Shown here: positions 12,955 through 22,190 of the stretch, piece by piece
Layout: each line of letters starts with the position of its first letter
How positions within the stretch are numbered: position 1 is the stretch's first letter
NCBI RefSeq assembly: GCF_900095725.1
Contig: NZ_FMMP01000009.1
Location: forward strand, 124,001 to 188,000
DNA from: Cellulosilyticum sp. I15G10I2
GTDB lineage: Bacteria > Bacillota > Clostridia > Lachnospirales > Cellulosilyticaceae
Length of the DNA: 64,000 nucleotides
Reading direction: 5' to 3'
The notes under the pieces: model-generated
Database searches by the model: none
Told to the model about the DNA's origin: nothing
The model's input: only the letters and a program-made list of their open reading frames with translations
Program-made: the position numbers and the translations under genes

Positions 12955-13833
12955 TTACTCCCTCTTTACTCTCAGTGCATAAAGAATCCCTCTAATGTTT
13001 TCTGCTATACGTTTTGCAATATCCGCTTGATTCATTGTATAAAGATGTATGCCATCTACGCCGCTTGCAAGAAGATCTATAATCTGCCGAGTAGCATAGG
13101 CTATGCCAGCTTCTTTAATCGCCATACTATTATGTCCGTACGCTCTTATAAATCGCTGAACAGACTCAGGGACTGTGGCCCCGCAAAGTGATACCATTCT
13201 CTCAATTTGTTTTGAAGACGTAATAGGCATTATACCCGCTACGATCGGAACATTTATACCAATAGACCGTGCCTTTTCGGCAAAGTTATAAAACGCCTGA
13301 TTATCAAAAAAGAGTTGTGATACCAACATATCTGTTCCACTATCTACTTTTGATCTAAGATGTTTTAAATCCTCTACAATACTATAGGCCTCTAAATGTT
13401 TTTCAGGATAACATGCACTTACTATATTAAAATGATACTTATTCTTTATATAACTTATTAAGTCAGAGGCATACTTAAAATCTCCAAGAGTAGATAATTC
13501 ATTAAGATCACCTCTTAAAGCAAGGATATTTTTAACCCCTTTTTCATCGAGTTCTTTAAGAATATTATCCATTTGATCCTTAGTGCTGCCTACACAGGTT
13601 AAATGAGCAAGGGTTGGTATGTTATATTTATTTTGAATAACCGAGGCAATTTCTACAGTATTTTCACGACTGCTGCCTCCAGCACCATACGTTACACTTA
13701 TAAAATCTGGCATAAGACTAGCTAATGCATCAACTGTCCCATAGATAGATTCTAAATTACCTCCGCTTTTAGGCGGAAAGATTTCAAAGGAAAAGGTTGG
13801 TTTTTTAATTTCTATAATTTCTTTTACAAACAT
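12955..13833 (-). CDS. metF: Methylenetetrahydrofolate reductase
   Basis: Reduces 5,10-methylene-THF to 5-methyl-THF, the methyl donor for the methionine synthase encoded next. The 292-residue TIM-barrel protein shows FSFEIFPPK near the N-terminus, DFISVTYGAGGS, HLTCVG, ALRGD and SQLFFD, all MTHFR signatures. The start read as MFVKEIIE follows GTGGTGA at about 5 nt. It ends 2 nt before the reactivation gene, so metF-activase-metH forms one unit. No S-box or other riboswitch was recognised upstream. Confidence 0.95.
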   Translation of the reverse strand: MFVKEIIEIKKPTFSFEIFPPKSGGNLESIYGTVDALASLMPDFISVTYGAGGSSRENTVEIASVIQNKYNIPTLAHLTCVGSTKDQMDNILKELDEKGVKNILALRGDLNELSTLGDFKYASDLISYIKNKYHFNIVSACYPEKHLEAYSIVEDLKHLRSKVDSGTDMLVSQLFFDNQAFYNFAEKARSIGINVPIVAGIMPITSSKQIERMVSLCGATVPESVQRFIRAYGHNSMAIKEAGIAYATRQIIDLLASGVDGIHLYTMNQADIAKRIAENIRGILYALRVKRE

Positions 13834-13906
13834 TTTCATCACCACTTTTATTATATTTTTCAAGTGCAAAGCACCCTACACTTCAGTATTTAAGGCATCT
13901 TTAAAA

Positions 13907-14767
13907 TTAAGTTGTTCTAATACGCTCAATTTTGCGTATTACATGATTTGTTTTTAGCTCTTGATATAAAGAATTGATCTCTGCGCCTACAAGAAGCAAC
14001 ATGCAGCTTGAGTAAAGCCAAATAAGAAGCACGAATACACCTCCTATACTACCATATAATTGATTATATTTACTATAATTATCTACGTATATGGAAAAAA
14101 TTAGCGAAAAAAAGTACCATCCTAAGGAAACGACCACTGTTCCTGGCCAAACATTTTTACATTTAAGGTGCTTTCTGGGAATAATCCTATAAATGATATA
14201 TAAAATAGCAATAAGGGCTAAAAAGGGCATAATCAGCCTGCCAAGCTGCCATATAGGCATAAAGATCCCTTTATTCATATGAAGACTTTCCATAATGTAA
14301 TCCCCTAACCTGTTTCCAAATACTAAACCAACCATAAGCACAATAATAAGAACTGCGAGTAAAATAGTATAAAGTACTGCTGTAAGTCGTGAAAGCCAAA
14401 ACGGCTTAACCGGTTTAGAGTTATAGGCCAAATGAATACCTCCAGCGAGAGCATTAACAGCTGTTCCCCCTGACCATAATGTAAACAGCATCCCTACAGA
14501 TAATAAGGTGGTACTTCTATTAATAATAAACTGATTAATCGTGTTTTGTATAAAAGGTACAGATGAAGCCGGAACAATTTTAGCTATATACTCAAGCAAG
14601 ATCCCGGCCGGTATTTTTGTATAAGTCAGCAGTGAGATAATAAAAATCAAAAACGGAAAAAAAGCCATAATCCAATAATAAGCTATCTGAGCACTGGTAG
14701 CTGCTATATTATGTGCGGTATATCTTTTTATTAGTTTTTTAAAAAACACAACAACGTTACTATTCAT
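13907..14767 (-). CDS. YihY/BrkB-family membrane protein
   Basis: A 286-residue integral membrane protein with about six hydrophobic helices. The pattern matches the YihY family: IAYYWIMAFFPFLIFIISLL in helix 1, LFTLWSGGTAVNALAGGIHLAYN in the middle, and GSIGGVFVLLIWLYSS followed by LLLVGAEIN near the end. The family was once called RNase BN, but that activity belongs elsewhere; the physiological role is unclear. The start is one of two adjacent ATGs; the second is 7 nt from AAAGGAGG. Confidence 0.88.
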   Translation of the reverse strand: MNSNVVVFFKKLIKRYTAHNIAATSAQIAYYWIMAFFPFLIFIISLLTYTKIPAGILLEYIAKIVPASSVPFIQNTINQFIINRSTTLLSVGMLFTLWSGGTAVNALAGGIHLAYNSKPVKPFWLSRLTAVLYTILLAVLIIVLMVGLVFGNRLGDYIMESLHMNKGIFMPIWQLGRLIMPFLALIAILYIIYRIIPRKHLKCKNVWPGTVVVSLGWYFFSLIFSIYVDNYSKYNQLYGSIGGVFVLLIWLYSSCMLLLVGAEINSLYQELKTNHVIRKIERIRTT

Positions 14768-14872
14768 CATATTGCCTCCTTTCTTAAAACATATGAACAT
14801 GTTTCCATTATTATTAACCTTATTGCCCCATTAGATACTTGAGTGTGATCAATTTTATAAGTTTTACTTCTC

Positions 14873-14923
14873 AAAGAAAAATAAAGCTTGTATACTTAGA
14901 GTATACAAGCTTTATTTTTCTTT
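14873..14923. terminator. 24-bp perfect inverted repeat, terminator
   Basis: Two perfect 24-nt arms separated by 3 nt. The outer part is A-rich on the left and T-rich on the right, so it can act as an intrinsic terminator on either strand. It overlaps the stop codon of the 150-residue protein gene that reads leftward into it. Confidence 0.85.
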
Positions 14924-15364
14924 GGTTTTTAAAGGCATAGCCTTAGCTTTTATTTGAGATATAAAGCTTTTTTTCTTTACATCTGGAAGTTTACCTGATA
15001 ACACATTTACAATAAGTATTCCTGCTAGTTCTACTTTAATTTGTTTTTTAATAGGAATAATATTATAAAGTTTTTCATCACACATAAGTGTTTGTATCTG
15101 GGGCCCTATTTTAGCTATGACAACGGGCATTTTGCGTTTTTTATAAATCCACGGAAGTTGGTCCTTGACTTGTTTAGGTAGTTTAAGGTTACTCGCATGA
15201 TCCTTTTTCTTATCTATTACAAATATGGACATTGCTTGTTTATGCTGATTAATAAGCTGTTGCTGACTATCATACTTTTTCTGTAAATTTTTTCCCCAAA
15301 AATATAAGCCTGCCAAAAGGGCGGCTATTACTGCAAGTACAATAAAAAATATTGTCCAGTTCAC
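14912..15364 (-). CDS. Membrane-anchored hypothetical protein
   Basis: A 150-residue protein I do not recognise. It begins with one transmembrane helix (about residues 4-24), followed by a short Gln-rich coiled-coil-like stretch (LQKKYDSQQQLINQHKQAM) and a basic domain rich in Lys. It is probably a single-pass protein with a cytoplasmic basic C-terminus. Its 3' end is embedded in a terminator and it is divergent from cls. Nothing nearby indicates a function. Confidence 0.7.
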   Translation of the reverse strand: MNWTIFFIVLAVIAALLAGLYFWGKNLQKKYDSQQQLINQHKQAMSIFVIDKKKDHASNLKLPKQVKDQLPWIYKKRKMPVVIAKIGPQIQTLMCDEKLYNIIPIKKQIKVELAGILIVNVLSGKLPDVKKKSFISQIKAKAMPLKTKEK

Positions 15365-15486
15365 TCTTAATACCTCCTTGATAACTTTTAATTGAGCTTA
15401 GATTAGTATAGCATACCAAAACTTATAACACAATGTGGTTAATAATTTTTATTCTTTAGTCTAATACTATAATTGAGGTGATTGAA

Positions 15487-16944
15487 ATGATACATGTTTT
15501 TTTAGTAAAGGTTACATGGCTCGATATATTTTTATATATTAATATTTTACTGGTTCTTTCTGTTATTTTCTTATCTCGAAAAAACATTAGTACGACTTGG
15601 GCATGGATTATGATTATGCTCTCTATCCCAATTGTAGGTTTTGTTTTATATTGCTTTATCGGCCAAGATCTCCGCAAACGAAAAACATTTAGCAAAAAGG
15701 AAGAAGAAGATAGATTTCTAGCTGTTGTACATAGACAACAAACCTCCCTTGCATATCCCATTAATGAATTTAATAATGCCCTTATTAAAACCTATGAAAA
15801 TCTTATAAGCCTTCATCTCAATGCCCATGAAGCACTATACACTGAGGATAATAGCATCAATATTATTACCGATGGTAAAGAGCTTTTTAATATGCTTTTT
15901 GAAAGCATTAATAGTGCAAAAAAATATATTCATATTGAATATTATATTATACGTAATGATGAACTTGGGAAAGCTTTTAAAAATCTTCTTATAAAAAAAG
16001 CTCAAGAAGGTGTTGAAGTTTTCTTGCTCTATGACGATATGGGCTGCTTTGGTATTCCAAAAAAATATTTTTATGAACTAAAAAATGCAGGCGTCAAAGT
16101 AGCTTGCTTTTTTCCATCTTTTATCCCCTTTATTAAGCTACGTGTAAACTATAGAAATCATCGTAAAATTTGTGTAATTGATGGTGTTACAGCCTATCTT
16201 GGAGGTTTTAACATCGGTGAAGAATACGTAGGGCTTAATAAAAAACTTGGCTATTGGCGTGATACGCATCTTAAAATAACAGGCAGTGCAGTACGTTTAA
16301 TTGATTTGCAATTTTTATTAGACCGCAGATTTGCAACAAACGAAAATATTTCTTTAGATAAATATATTCCCATTGAGACAAATAACGCACCTGGTAACAT
16401 AGGGATGCAGATTGTCTCAAGCGGACCAGACTCAAAACACGCTAGTGTACGCAATGGTTATATCAAAATGATTCATGAAGCCAAAAAATCTATTTACATT
16501 CAAACACCCTATTTCATCCCTGACGAAGGTGTTCTTATGGCTATTAAACTTGCTGCACTTTCTGGGATAGATGTTAGAATTATGATTCCTAATAAACCAG
16601 ATCACGTCTGTGTTTATTGGGCAACTTATGCCTATATAGGTGAAGTTCTTGATTGTGGGGTACGATGCTATACCTATGAAAAAGGATTCCTACACGCTAA
16701 AACAATCGTTATAGATGATACTATTTGCTCAGTAGGTACGGCTAACTTTGATATACGCAGCTTTAAGCTTAACTTTGAAATAAATGCTTTCATCTACGAT
16801 ACATCTGCGTCTAAAGAGCTTTCCCGCGTATTTCGCAGCGATTTAAAAGACTGCAAAGAATTAACCCCTGCGATCTATAAAAGCAGAAGCTTGCTGATTA
16901 AGTTCAAGGAATCTATCTCTAGACTAATATCTCCTATATTATAA
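15487..16944 (+). CDS. cls: Cardiolipin synthase (phospholipase D superfamily)
   Basis: Condenses phosphatidylglycerol molecules to cardiolipin at the membrane. The 485-residue protein has two N-terminal transmembrane helices (about 8-30 and 37-60) and two HKD motifs: HRKICVIDG with H225, and HAKTIVIDD with H403, each followed by a Gly/Asn-rich turn (GGFNIG, GTANFDIRSF). The start ATG lies 6-7 nt after GAGGTGA; the GTG inside that site is a weaker alternative. Confidence 0.95.
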   Translation: MIHVFLVKVTWLDIFLYINILLVLSVIFLSRKNISTTWAWIMIMLSIPIVGFVLYCFIGQDLRKRKTFSKKEEEDRFLAVVHRQQTSLAYPINEFNNALIKTYENLISLHLNAHEALYTEDNSINIITDGKELFNMLFESINSAKKYIHIEYYIIRNDELGKAFKNLLIKKAQEGVEVFLLYDDMGCFGIPKKYFYELKNAGVKVACFFPSFIPFIKLRVNYRNHRKICVIDGVTAYLGGFNIGEEYVGLNKKLGYWRDTHLKITGSAVRLIDLQFLLDRRFATNENISLDKYIPIETNNAPGNIGMQIVSSGPDSKHASVRNGYIKMIHEAKKSIYIQTPYFIPDEGVLMAIKLAALSGIDVRIMIPNKPDHVCVYWATYAYIGEVLDCGVRCYTYEKGFLHAKTIVIDDTICSVGTANFDIRSFKLNFEINAFIYDTSASKELSRVFRSDLKDCKELTPAIYKSRSLLIKFKESISRLISPIL

Positions 16945-16982
16945 ACAAAGCTAAGAGGCTTTAAAAAAGATTTATCATTTTT

Positions 16983-17028
16983 AAAAAGCTATATGAGTTG
17001 CTCACAACAAGCACTCATATAGCTTTTT
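16983..17028. terminator. Bidirectional terminator between cls and fapA
   Basis: Perfect 16-nt arms (AAAAAGCTATATGAGT and its complement) around a 14-nt loop, with an A tract before and a T tract after. It lies between two convergent genes and overlaps the stop codon of the minus-strand gene, so it can serve both. Confidence 0.9.
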
Positions 17029-18454
17029 ATAGTCCAATGTGTATATCTCCATCTACCTTTCTGATGGTACAATGCACCTTTGAATCATCTACATATTTAA
17101 TTGTGTTGCCTATCATAAGTCTGACTCCCGGATGCATAATATCTACAACTTTAATAATGCCATCCTGTGCTTCTCGTAACGTATTAGATAATTCATCATA
17201 CTCTTTCTTAAGCGTTTCTATCTCCTCAATCAAAGGTCTTCTGGCATCACTAAGTTTTTGAAGCATTATTTGTTTTTGCATATCTAATTTTACTTCTTTA
17301 GATTTTGAGAGTAGAAACTTTATACTTTGCTCAACTTTAGTTAAACTTGCTCTTTTTTCTTGAAGTTCAGCTTCTATTTTTTTATGATTTTGATAAAGAC
17401 TTGGTAAAATACCTATTTGTACGGATGTAACAGTTCCCATTGGTGAACCTATACTTTTGGCAAAGATCATGTTAGTCGCTGCAACGCTTCCTCCAACAAT
17501 TGTTCCTTTGCCAGTTTCGACTTTAATACTATTACCTGCCGAAACATGCGAATGAATAATAGCCTCTGTAATAACATCTTTGCGTGCTTCCACAGTAGCA
17601 TTCTGAATAAACTTTGCAACAATATTACCACCTGAAACCAGCTTGCCCTTTTCTGTTCCCTGTATGCCATAGCTAAGAATAATATCGCCGCCTGCTATGA
17701 TAATAGCATCTTCTACAGGTCCTTTAACTTCTACAGATCCTTCTGCTTTTATAGTATAACCCGATTTCACACTACCGGTGATGCTAACACTCCCTAAAAA
17801 GTCTATATTACCTATACCACTGTCTAAATCGCCATTTAGAGTATACACGGTATTAATATAAATATTATGTCCATCATATTCTAGTTTGCCATCCACTGAG
17901 GCCAAAAGGGTTAAATTGTCTTCTGATAATTCTGTATTTTTCCCTTTTGGCATTCTGGTGTCTTTTCCCTTTTTCGCTCTAATGCTCTGATCTAATACAT
18001 TATAGCCATCAACACCCTCTGTCGCTGGTATTTTAGTTGCTAATATTTCTCCTTTTTTTACATTATGAACAACATTGAGGTTTTTAAAATCAACTGTTCC
18101 ATCTTGATTCTGTTTAGGCCTAAAATTTTTAATACTATCAGCATCAAAAGTTAATGTAAGTACTGCATCTTTTCCGTTTTCAGGCTGCATACCTTTTGCG
18201 ACAATATATTTATAATCATATTGTCTGCTGAGTACTAGTTTATCGAGAAGTTCTAAATCCAAACCTTTTTTAATACCCTTTCTATCTATCTCACTTCTAA
18301 TTTGGTCACCAGTTAATTTATTTCCTCCATTTTTAGGTGCTTCAAACCATAATACGGCAAGCATCCTATCTCTGGATATTTCAACCACTACTATTTCATT
18401 GACTGGCTTAGCACTATCTATACTATTATCAATACCACTTTGATGTTCTGACAT
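17027..18454 (-). CDS. FapA/DUF342 polymer-forming protein
   Basis: A 475-residue soluble protein of the DUF342 (FapA) family. The middle part is a Gly- and Val-rich beta-helix-like region (DSGIGNIDFLGSVSITGSV, VEVKGPVEDAIIIAGGDIIL, VEARKDVITEAIIHSHVSAG), followed by a long coiled coil near residues 355-425 (AELQEKRASLTKVEQSIKFLL) and a short beta-rich end. Members have been linked to cell-surface or flagellar functions, but no flagellar genes are visible here. The start follows GGGGGTGA at 5 nt. Confidence 0.88.
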   Translation of the reverse strand: MSEHQSGIDNSIDSAKPVNEIVVVEISRDRMLAVLWFEAPKNGGNKLTGDQIRSEIDRKGIKKGLDLELLDKLVLSRQYDYKYIVAKGMQPENGKDAVLTLTFDADSIKNFRPKQNQDGTVDFKNLNVVHNVKKGEILATKIPATEGVDGYNVLDQSIRAKKGKDTRMPKGKNTELSEDNLTLLASVDGKLEYDGHNIYINTVYTLNGDLDSGIGNIDFLGSVSITGSVKSGYTIKAEGSVEVKGPVEDAIIIAGGDIILSYGIQGTEKGKLVSGGNIVAKFIQNATVEARKDVITEAIIHSHVSAGNSIKVETGKGTIVGGSVAATNMIFAKSIGSPMGTVTSVQIGILPSLYQNHKKIEAELQEKRASLTKVEQSIKFLLSKSKEVKLDMQKQIMLQKLSDARRPLIEEIETLKKEYDELSNTLREAQDGIIKVVDIMHPGVRLMIGNTIKYVDDSKVHCTIRKVDGDIHIGL

Positions 18455-18488
18455 ATGACTCACCCCCATTAATCTTATTTAACTGCAG

Positions 18489-19217
18489 CTACTCAAATGT
18501 AATAGATTGCAGTAAATCCTGCACAATCCCTTGTATATACTGAGGTAATTTTTTAAGTGTCTCTTCTTCTAATTCCTCTTGATAAATAGCTTCGCCAATA
18601 TTAACGTAAACCTTGCCTTTTTGAACACTTTTCTTTTCCTCAAACACCTTATAAGTATCCTGAAGAGCTATTGGAATAATAGGCACCTTCGTTTTAGTTG
18701 CCAGCTTAAAACTGCCTTCTTTAAATTCCTTGAGTGCTTTGCCATGAGCCCTTGTTCCCTCTGGGAATATTACGACTGACTGTCCTCCTTTAAGTTCACT
18801 AATTCCCATCATAATTGCCTTTAACGACTGCCTTAGGTCTTCTCTATCTATATAAATACAACCTAAAGCATCGAACCATTTTTCAACAAGAGGCATTTTT
18901 GCTACTTCTTTTTTACCTATAAATATCAAAGGATCTTCTATCAGACTTACAAGTGTAACAATATCAAAAATACTTTTATGATTTGCCACATAAAGCACTG
19001 GGCCCTTTTGGGGCAAATTTTCTTTACCTTTAACCTCTACAGTTATGCCTCCTGCTTTTAGCATATCCTGCGAAAGCTTTTGAACAATCTTATAAATATG
19101 GGCTCTGCTTACTTTTTTATCATATTTTAAATTACCATACCTATACTTTTTTCTTTCTCCCATACTGGTGATGTAATTAATGATCATAGTATTTAGAACC
19201 TTTATACTGCCAAGCAT
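18489..19217 (-). CDS. plsC: 1-acyl-glycerol-3-phosphate acyltransferase
   Basis: Acylates lysophosphatidic acid to phosphatidic acid in membrane lipid synthesis. The 242 residues include the H(x4)D catalytic motif NHKSIFD (H80, D85) and the FPEGTRA glycerophosphate-binding motif, with VPIIPIAL downstream. The start ATG (MLGSIKVLN) follows AAGGGGTGG; the GTG inside that site is rejected. It lies 12 nt after pncB, so it is probably cotranscribed with it. The length is typical. Confidence 0.93.
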   Translation of the reverse strand: MLGSIKVLNTMIINYITSMGERKKYRYGNLKYDKKVSRAHIYKIVQKLSQDMLKAGGITVEVKGKENLPQKGPVLYVANHKSIFDIVTLVSLIEDPLIFIGKKEVAKMPLVEKWFDALGCIYIDREDLRQSLKAIMMGISELKGGQSVVIFPEGTRAHGKALKEFKEGSFKLATKTKVPIIPIALQDTYKVFEEKKSVQKGKVYVNIGEAIYQEELEEETLKKLPQYIQGIVQDLLQSITFE

Positions 19218-19229
19218 ATAGACCACCCC

Positions 19230-20684
19230 TTAGTCTTTTTTATAATCTTCTAACATCCTCTCTTTAAGTGCATATAACCCGTCGGATAACACAACTGACA
19301 TAATTTGAGGATTAATAAGCCTTTTATACTCATCCCAAAGTGTATCAAGCTCCCGTGCGGCATATTCCTTAATTGCCATTACTGACGGCGATTCATATAC
19401 TTTATTGCCGCTTCTAAATATAGGAACTAAAAGTTCTCTTACTTCATACGTATTAGCCTTAAGCTTCATTTTTTTCCATCTTGCATGGGCATCAAGTAAT
19501 GTCAGTGGTTTCGCTGCATCAAATACTTCTTCTTCTAAAGCTATAATATCAGTTTGGATCTTTCGTGTAGCTTTATCATAGATCCTAACAACTTTTTTGA
19601 CACCTGGATTAGTAACTTTTTCTGGATTATCAGAAACTTTTATCTTAGGAATATTTATACCATTTTTACCTATTTCTGCTGATAATTTATAAATCCCGCC
19701 AAACGACGGGCAATCTGATGAAGTAATGAGGTTTGTACCTACTCCCCATAAACTTATCTTAGCGCCTTGTCTCTTCAGGTCTGTAATCAGCAGTTCATCC
19801 AGATCGCAAGAAGCGCTTATAATAGCCTGTGTATGCCCAGCGTCATCCAACATACGTCTTGCTTTTTTTGATAAATAAGCTAAATCTCCGCTGTCTAGGC
19901 GTATACCATACGCTTTTGAATGAATCCCTTGTGCTTTCATTTCATCAAATACTTTGATAGCATTAGGCACTCCTGATTCTAGTGTATCGTACGTATCTAC
20001 TAACAAAATACATTTATTAGGAAACAGTTTTGCATAGGCTCTAAAAGCATCTATTTCAGCGTCAAAACTCATAACCCAGCTATGGGCATGAGTTCCGGCT
20101 ATAGGGATATTAAACATTTGTCCAGCAAGTACATTAGAGGTAGCACTACATCCTCCAATAACAGCAGCTCTTGCGCCATAAAGACCAGCATCAGGTCCTT
20201 GTGCTCTTCTTAGTCCAAATTCAAGCACCGGATCCCCCTCTGCAGATTTTACTACTCTCGCTGCCTTTGTAGCAATCAGACTTTGATGATTAACTATATT
20301 CAGAAGGGCAGTCTCAACAAATTGGGCTTCAAAAATAGGCGCTTTTACTCTTAGGAGAACTTCTCCTGGAAAAACAACTGTACCTTCCTCTACTGCATCA
20401 ATATCTCCTGTAAACTTAAAATTCTTTAAATACTCTAAGAAATCTTTTTTAAATAAGTTCAAGCTCTCTAAATAGCTAATATCTTCTTCACTAAAAGATA
20501 AATTTTCAATATAATCTATTGTTTGGGCAAGTCCTGCACATAGTGCATAGCCATTTTTTGATGGATTTGTTCTATAAAAAAGATCAAATACTACTTCATG
20601 ATTGTTAACATCATTTTCATAATAGCCTTGCATCATGGTGAGTTGATATAAATCTGTTAATAATGTTAAATTTCTCGTACTCAT
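19230..20684 (-). CDS. pncB: Nicotinate phosphoribosyltransferase
   Basis: Converts nicotinate and PRPP to nicotinate mononucleotide in NAD salvage. The 484-residue protein shows the N-terminus LTLLTDLYQLTMMQGY, GTHAHSWVMSF, LLVDTYDT, GIRLDSGDLAYLS, and SWGVGTNL-like SLWGVGTNLITS. It is the long Firmicutes-type enzyme. The start follows ATAGGAGA. It is the first gene of a two-gene unit with plsC. Confidence 0.95.
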   Translation of the reverse strand: MSTRNLTLLTDLYQLTMMQGYYENDVNNHEVVFDLFYRTNPSKNGYALCAGLAQTIDYIENLSFSEEDISYLESLNLFKKDFLEYLKNFKFTGDIDAVEEGTVVFPGEVLLRVKAPIFEAQFVETALLNIVNHQSLIATKAARVVKSAEGDPVLEFGLRRAQGPDAGLYGARAAVIGGCSATSNVLAGQMFNIPIAGTHAHSWVMSFDAEIDAFRAYAKLFPNKCILLVDTYDTLESGVPNAIKVFDEMKAQGIHSKAYGIRLDSGDLAYLSKKARRMLDDAGHTQAIISASCDLDELLITDLKRQGAKISLWGVGTNLITSSDCPSFGGIYKLSAEIGKNGINIPKIKVSDNPEKVTNPGVKKVVRIYDKATRKIQTDIIALEEEVFDAAKPLTLLDAHARWKKMKLKANTYEVRELLVPIFRSGNKVYESPSVMAIKEYAARELDTLWDEYKRLINPQIMSVVLSDGLYALKERMLEDYKKD

Positions 20685-20704
20685 GCGGCAATCTCCTATC
20701 TTTG

Positions 20705-20728
20705 ACTCATACTATGAGTTGTATTATA
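20705..20728 (-). promoter_or_regulatory. pncB promoter -10 with adjacent palindrome
   Basis: On the minus strand a TATAAT (20723-20728) is followed immediately by the palindrome ACTCAT-AGT-ATGAGT, about 20 nt before the pncB start. A palindrome at the expected transcription start suggests a repressor site, but I cannot assign the regulator. The -35 element is weak. Confidence 0.4.
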
Positions 20729-20865
20729 CTGTAGCAATACGCTATATCAGTATTCTATAAATAGTATTATACCATATTTCGTCATTTTTAAGTAAACACT
20801 TGAGTAATATGGCTAAATATTTTCAAATATTCAATAAAGGACTTTGGATTTTTAGGAGACGTAAT

Positions 20866-21792
20866 ATGTTAAAAAACAAACTACACAGTAGCAACATTAT
20901 GTTAATTACCCTGATAGCCGTTTTATGTAATATTTTATGGGGAACCCCCTTCCCAGTACTTAAAATCATTTATAAAGATATGGGCATTATAAGCAGCAAC
21001 TTAGCTGATAATATTACCTTTATTAGTTTAAGATTTCTTCTGGCAGGCCTTTTACTGTTTATATTTGGTTTATTGACTGGTGCCCCTTTATTTAAGATCC
21101 GTAAATCTCAAATAAGGCTTATTGTCACTTTAGGTATCTTTAATACTACCTTACAATATTTCTTCTTCAATATAGGAGTTAATAATACTACAGGTATCAA
21201 AGCTTCAATCCTTGCACAGATCTCCATATTTTTCTCAATTTTACTTGCTCACTTTATCTATCAAAATGATAAATTAAGCCTAAAAAAAGTATTGGGACTC
21301 TTACTAGGTTTTGGTGGTCTTATACTTGTTAATCTAGATAAGAGCAGCGAAGGGCTACTACGTTTTTCTATCCTCGGAGAAGGTTTTATGATATGCTCTG
21401 GTCTTGTCAGTGCATTTGCTATGTTGATTGCTAAAAAAATAGGTAAAGACCTGCCTTCTTTAGTATTCACCTGCTGGCAGATGCTTGTTGGGTCTATTTT
21501 ACTATTTCTAGTTGGTCTTGGGATGGGCGGTAACCCTCTTTCTTTGCACTTCACACCGCTTTCAATTGGCCTACTATTTTATTTAGCACTTGTCTCAAGC
21601 GTCGCCTTCTACCTATGGTACGCCATTTTACAGCACCGCAAAATCAGTGAACTGGCCATGTTCAAATTTATCATCCCCGTAACCGGCAGCGTTCTCACTG
21701 GCCTCTTCATCCCCGGCGAGACATTGTTGCCCGTTCATTTCATCTCACTCTTACTAGTCTCCGCCGGCATTATAATAGTAAATAGGAAGTAA
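20866..21792 (+). CDS. EamA/DMT-family transporter
   Basis: A 308-residue membrane protein with ten hydrophobic helices arranged as two EamA repeats, each with the typical GLLLGFGGLILVN-like segment. The second repeat ends with IPVTGSVLTGLFIPGE and LVSAGIIIVNRK. Members export amino acids, nucleosides or other small metabolites; the substrate cannot be told. The start ATG follows AGGAG at 7 nt; a longer frame begins 66 nt upstream without a ribosome binding site. The codons near the 3' end are noticeably more GC-rich than the rest. Confidence 0.88.
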   Translation: MLKNKLHSSNIMLITLIAVLCNILWGTPFPVLKIIYKDMGIISSNLADNITFISLRFLLAGLLLFIFGLLTGAPLFKIRKSQIRLIVTLGIFNTTLQYFFFNIGVNNTTGIKASILAQISIFFSILLAHFIYQNDKLSLKKVLGLLLGFGGLILVNLDKSSEGLLRFSILGEGFMICSGLVSAFAMLIAKKIGKDLPSLVFTCWQMLVGSILLFLVGLGMGGNPLSLHFTPLSIGLLFYLALVSSVAFYLWYAILQHRKISELAMFKFIIPVTGSVLTGLFIPGETLLPVHFISLLLVSAGIIIVNRK

Positions 21793-21898
21793 GTGATAGT
21801 ATTAAATGTTGGTTGAATTTACTAATCTTCATTTACCCCTTTACAAGTCGTCCATTTAAATTTATAATGTTGTCTATATAAAATTTTATAACTTAAAC

Positions 21899-22155
21899 AC
21901 AGTGAAAAGGAAAAGTACTATTTTTGATGCGTTTTCAGCGAGTGGGGTTGGTGCAAGCCCATACGATAGAAAATACGAAAAATCCCCTTGGAGTGGCAGA
22001 CCGAAATCAAGTAGGCTCTGACGGAATCCTACCGTTACTTATTAGGAAAGGTATAACGAGCGGTTTCTCTATAAGAGAGGCAAATCAGGTGGTACCGCGG
22101 AAGATATAGTAACTAACTACTCTTTCGTCCTGTTAATGGATGGAGGAGTTTTTTC
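21899..22155 (+). ncRNA. T-box leader, isoleucine-specific, upstream of ileS
   Basis: A tRNA-sensing leader controlling ileS. The T-box core AGGTGGTACCGCG is at 22087-22099. The stem I part begins with AGTGAAAAGGAAAAGTA near 21901, and a candidate Ile specifier ATC lies in GAAATCAAGTAG near 22005. A terminator candidate pairs the stretch after ACTAACTACTC with GGAGGAGTTTTTT ending at 22153. Uncharged tRNA-Ile should favour the antiterminator. The specifier assignment is by position. Confidence 0.93.
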
Positions 22156-22190
22156 ATGTTTACATTTAATTACAATTTAGGAGGCAAAGT

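Noticed and set aside
12955-14880. SAM (S-box) riboswitch expected upstream of metF
   Set aside because: The short upstream gaps of metF and the YihY gene contain no recognisable S-box core.
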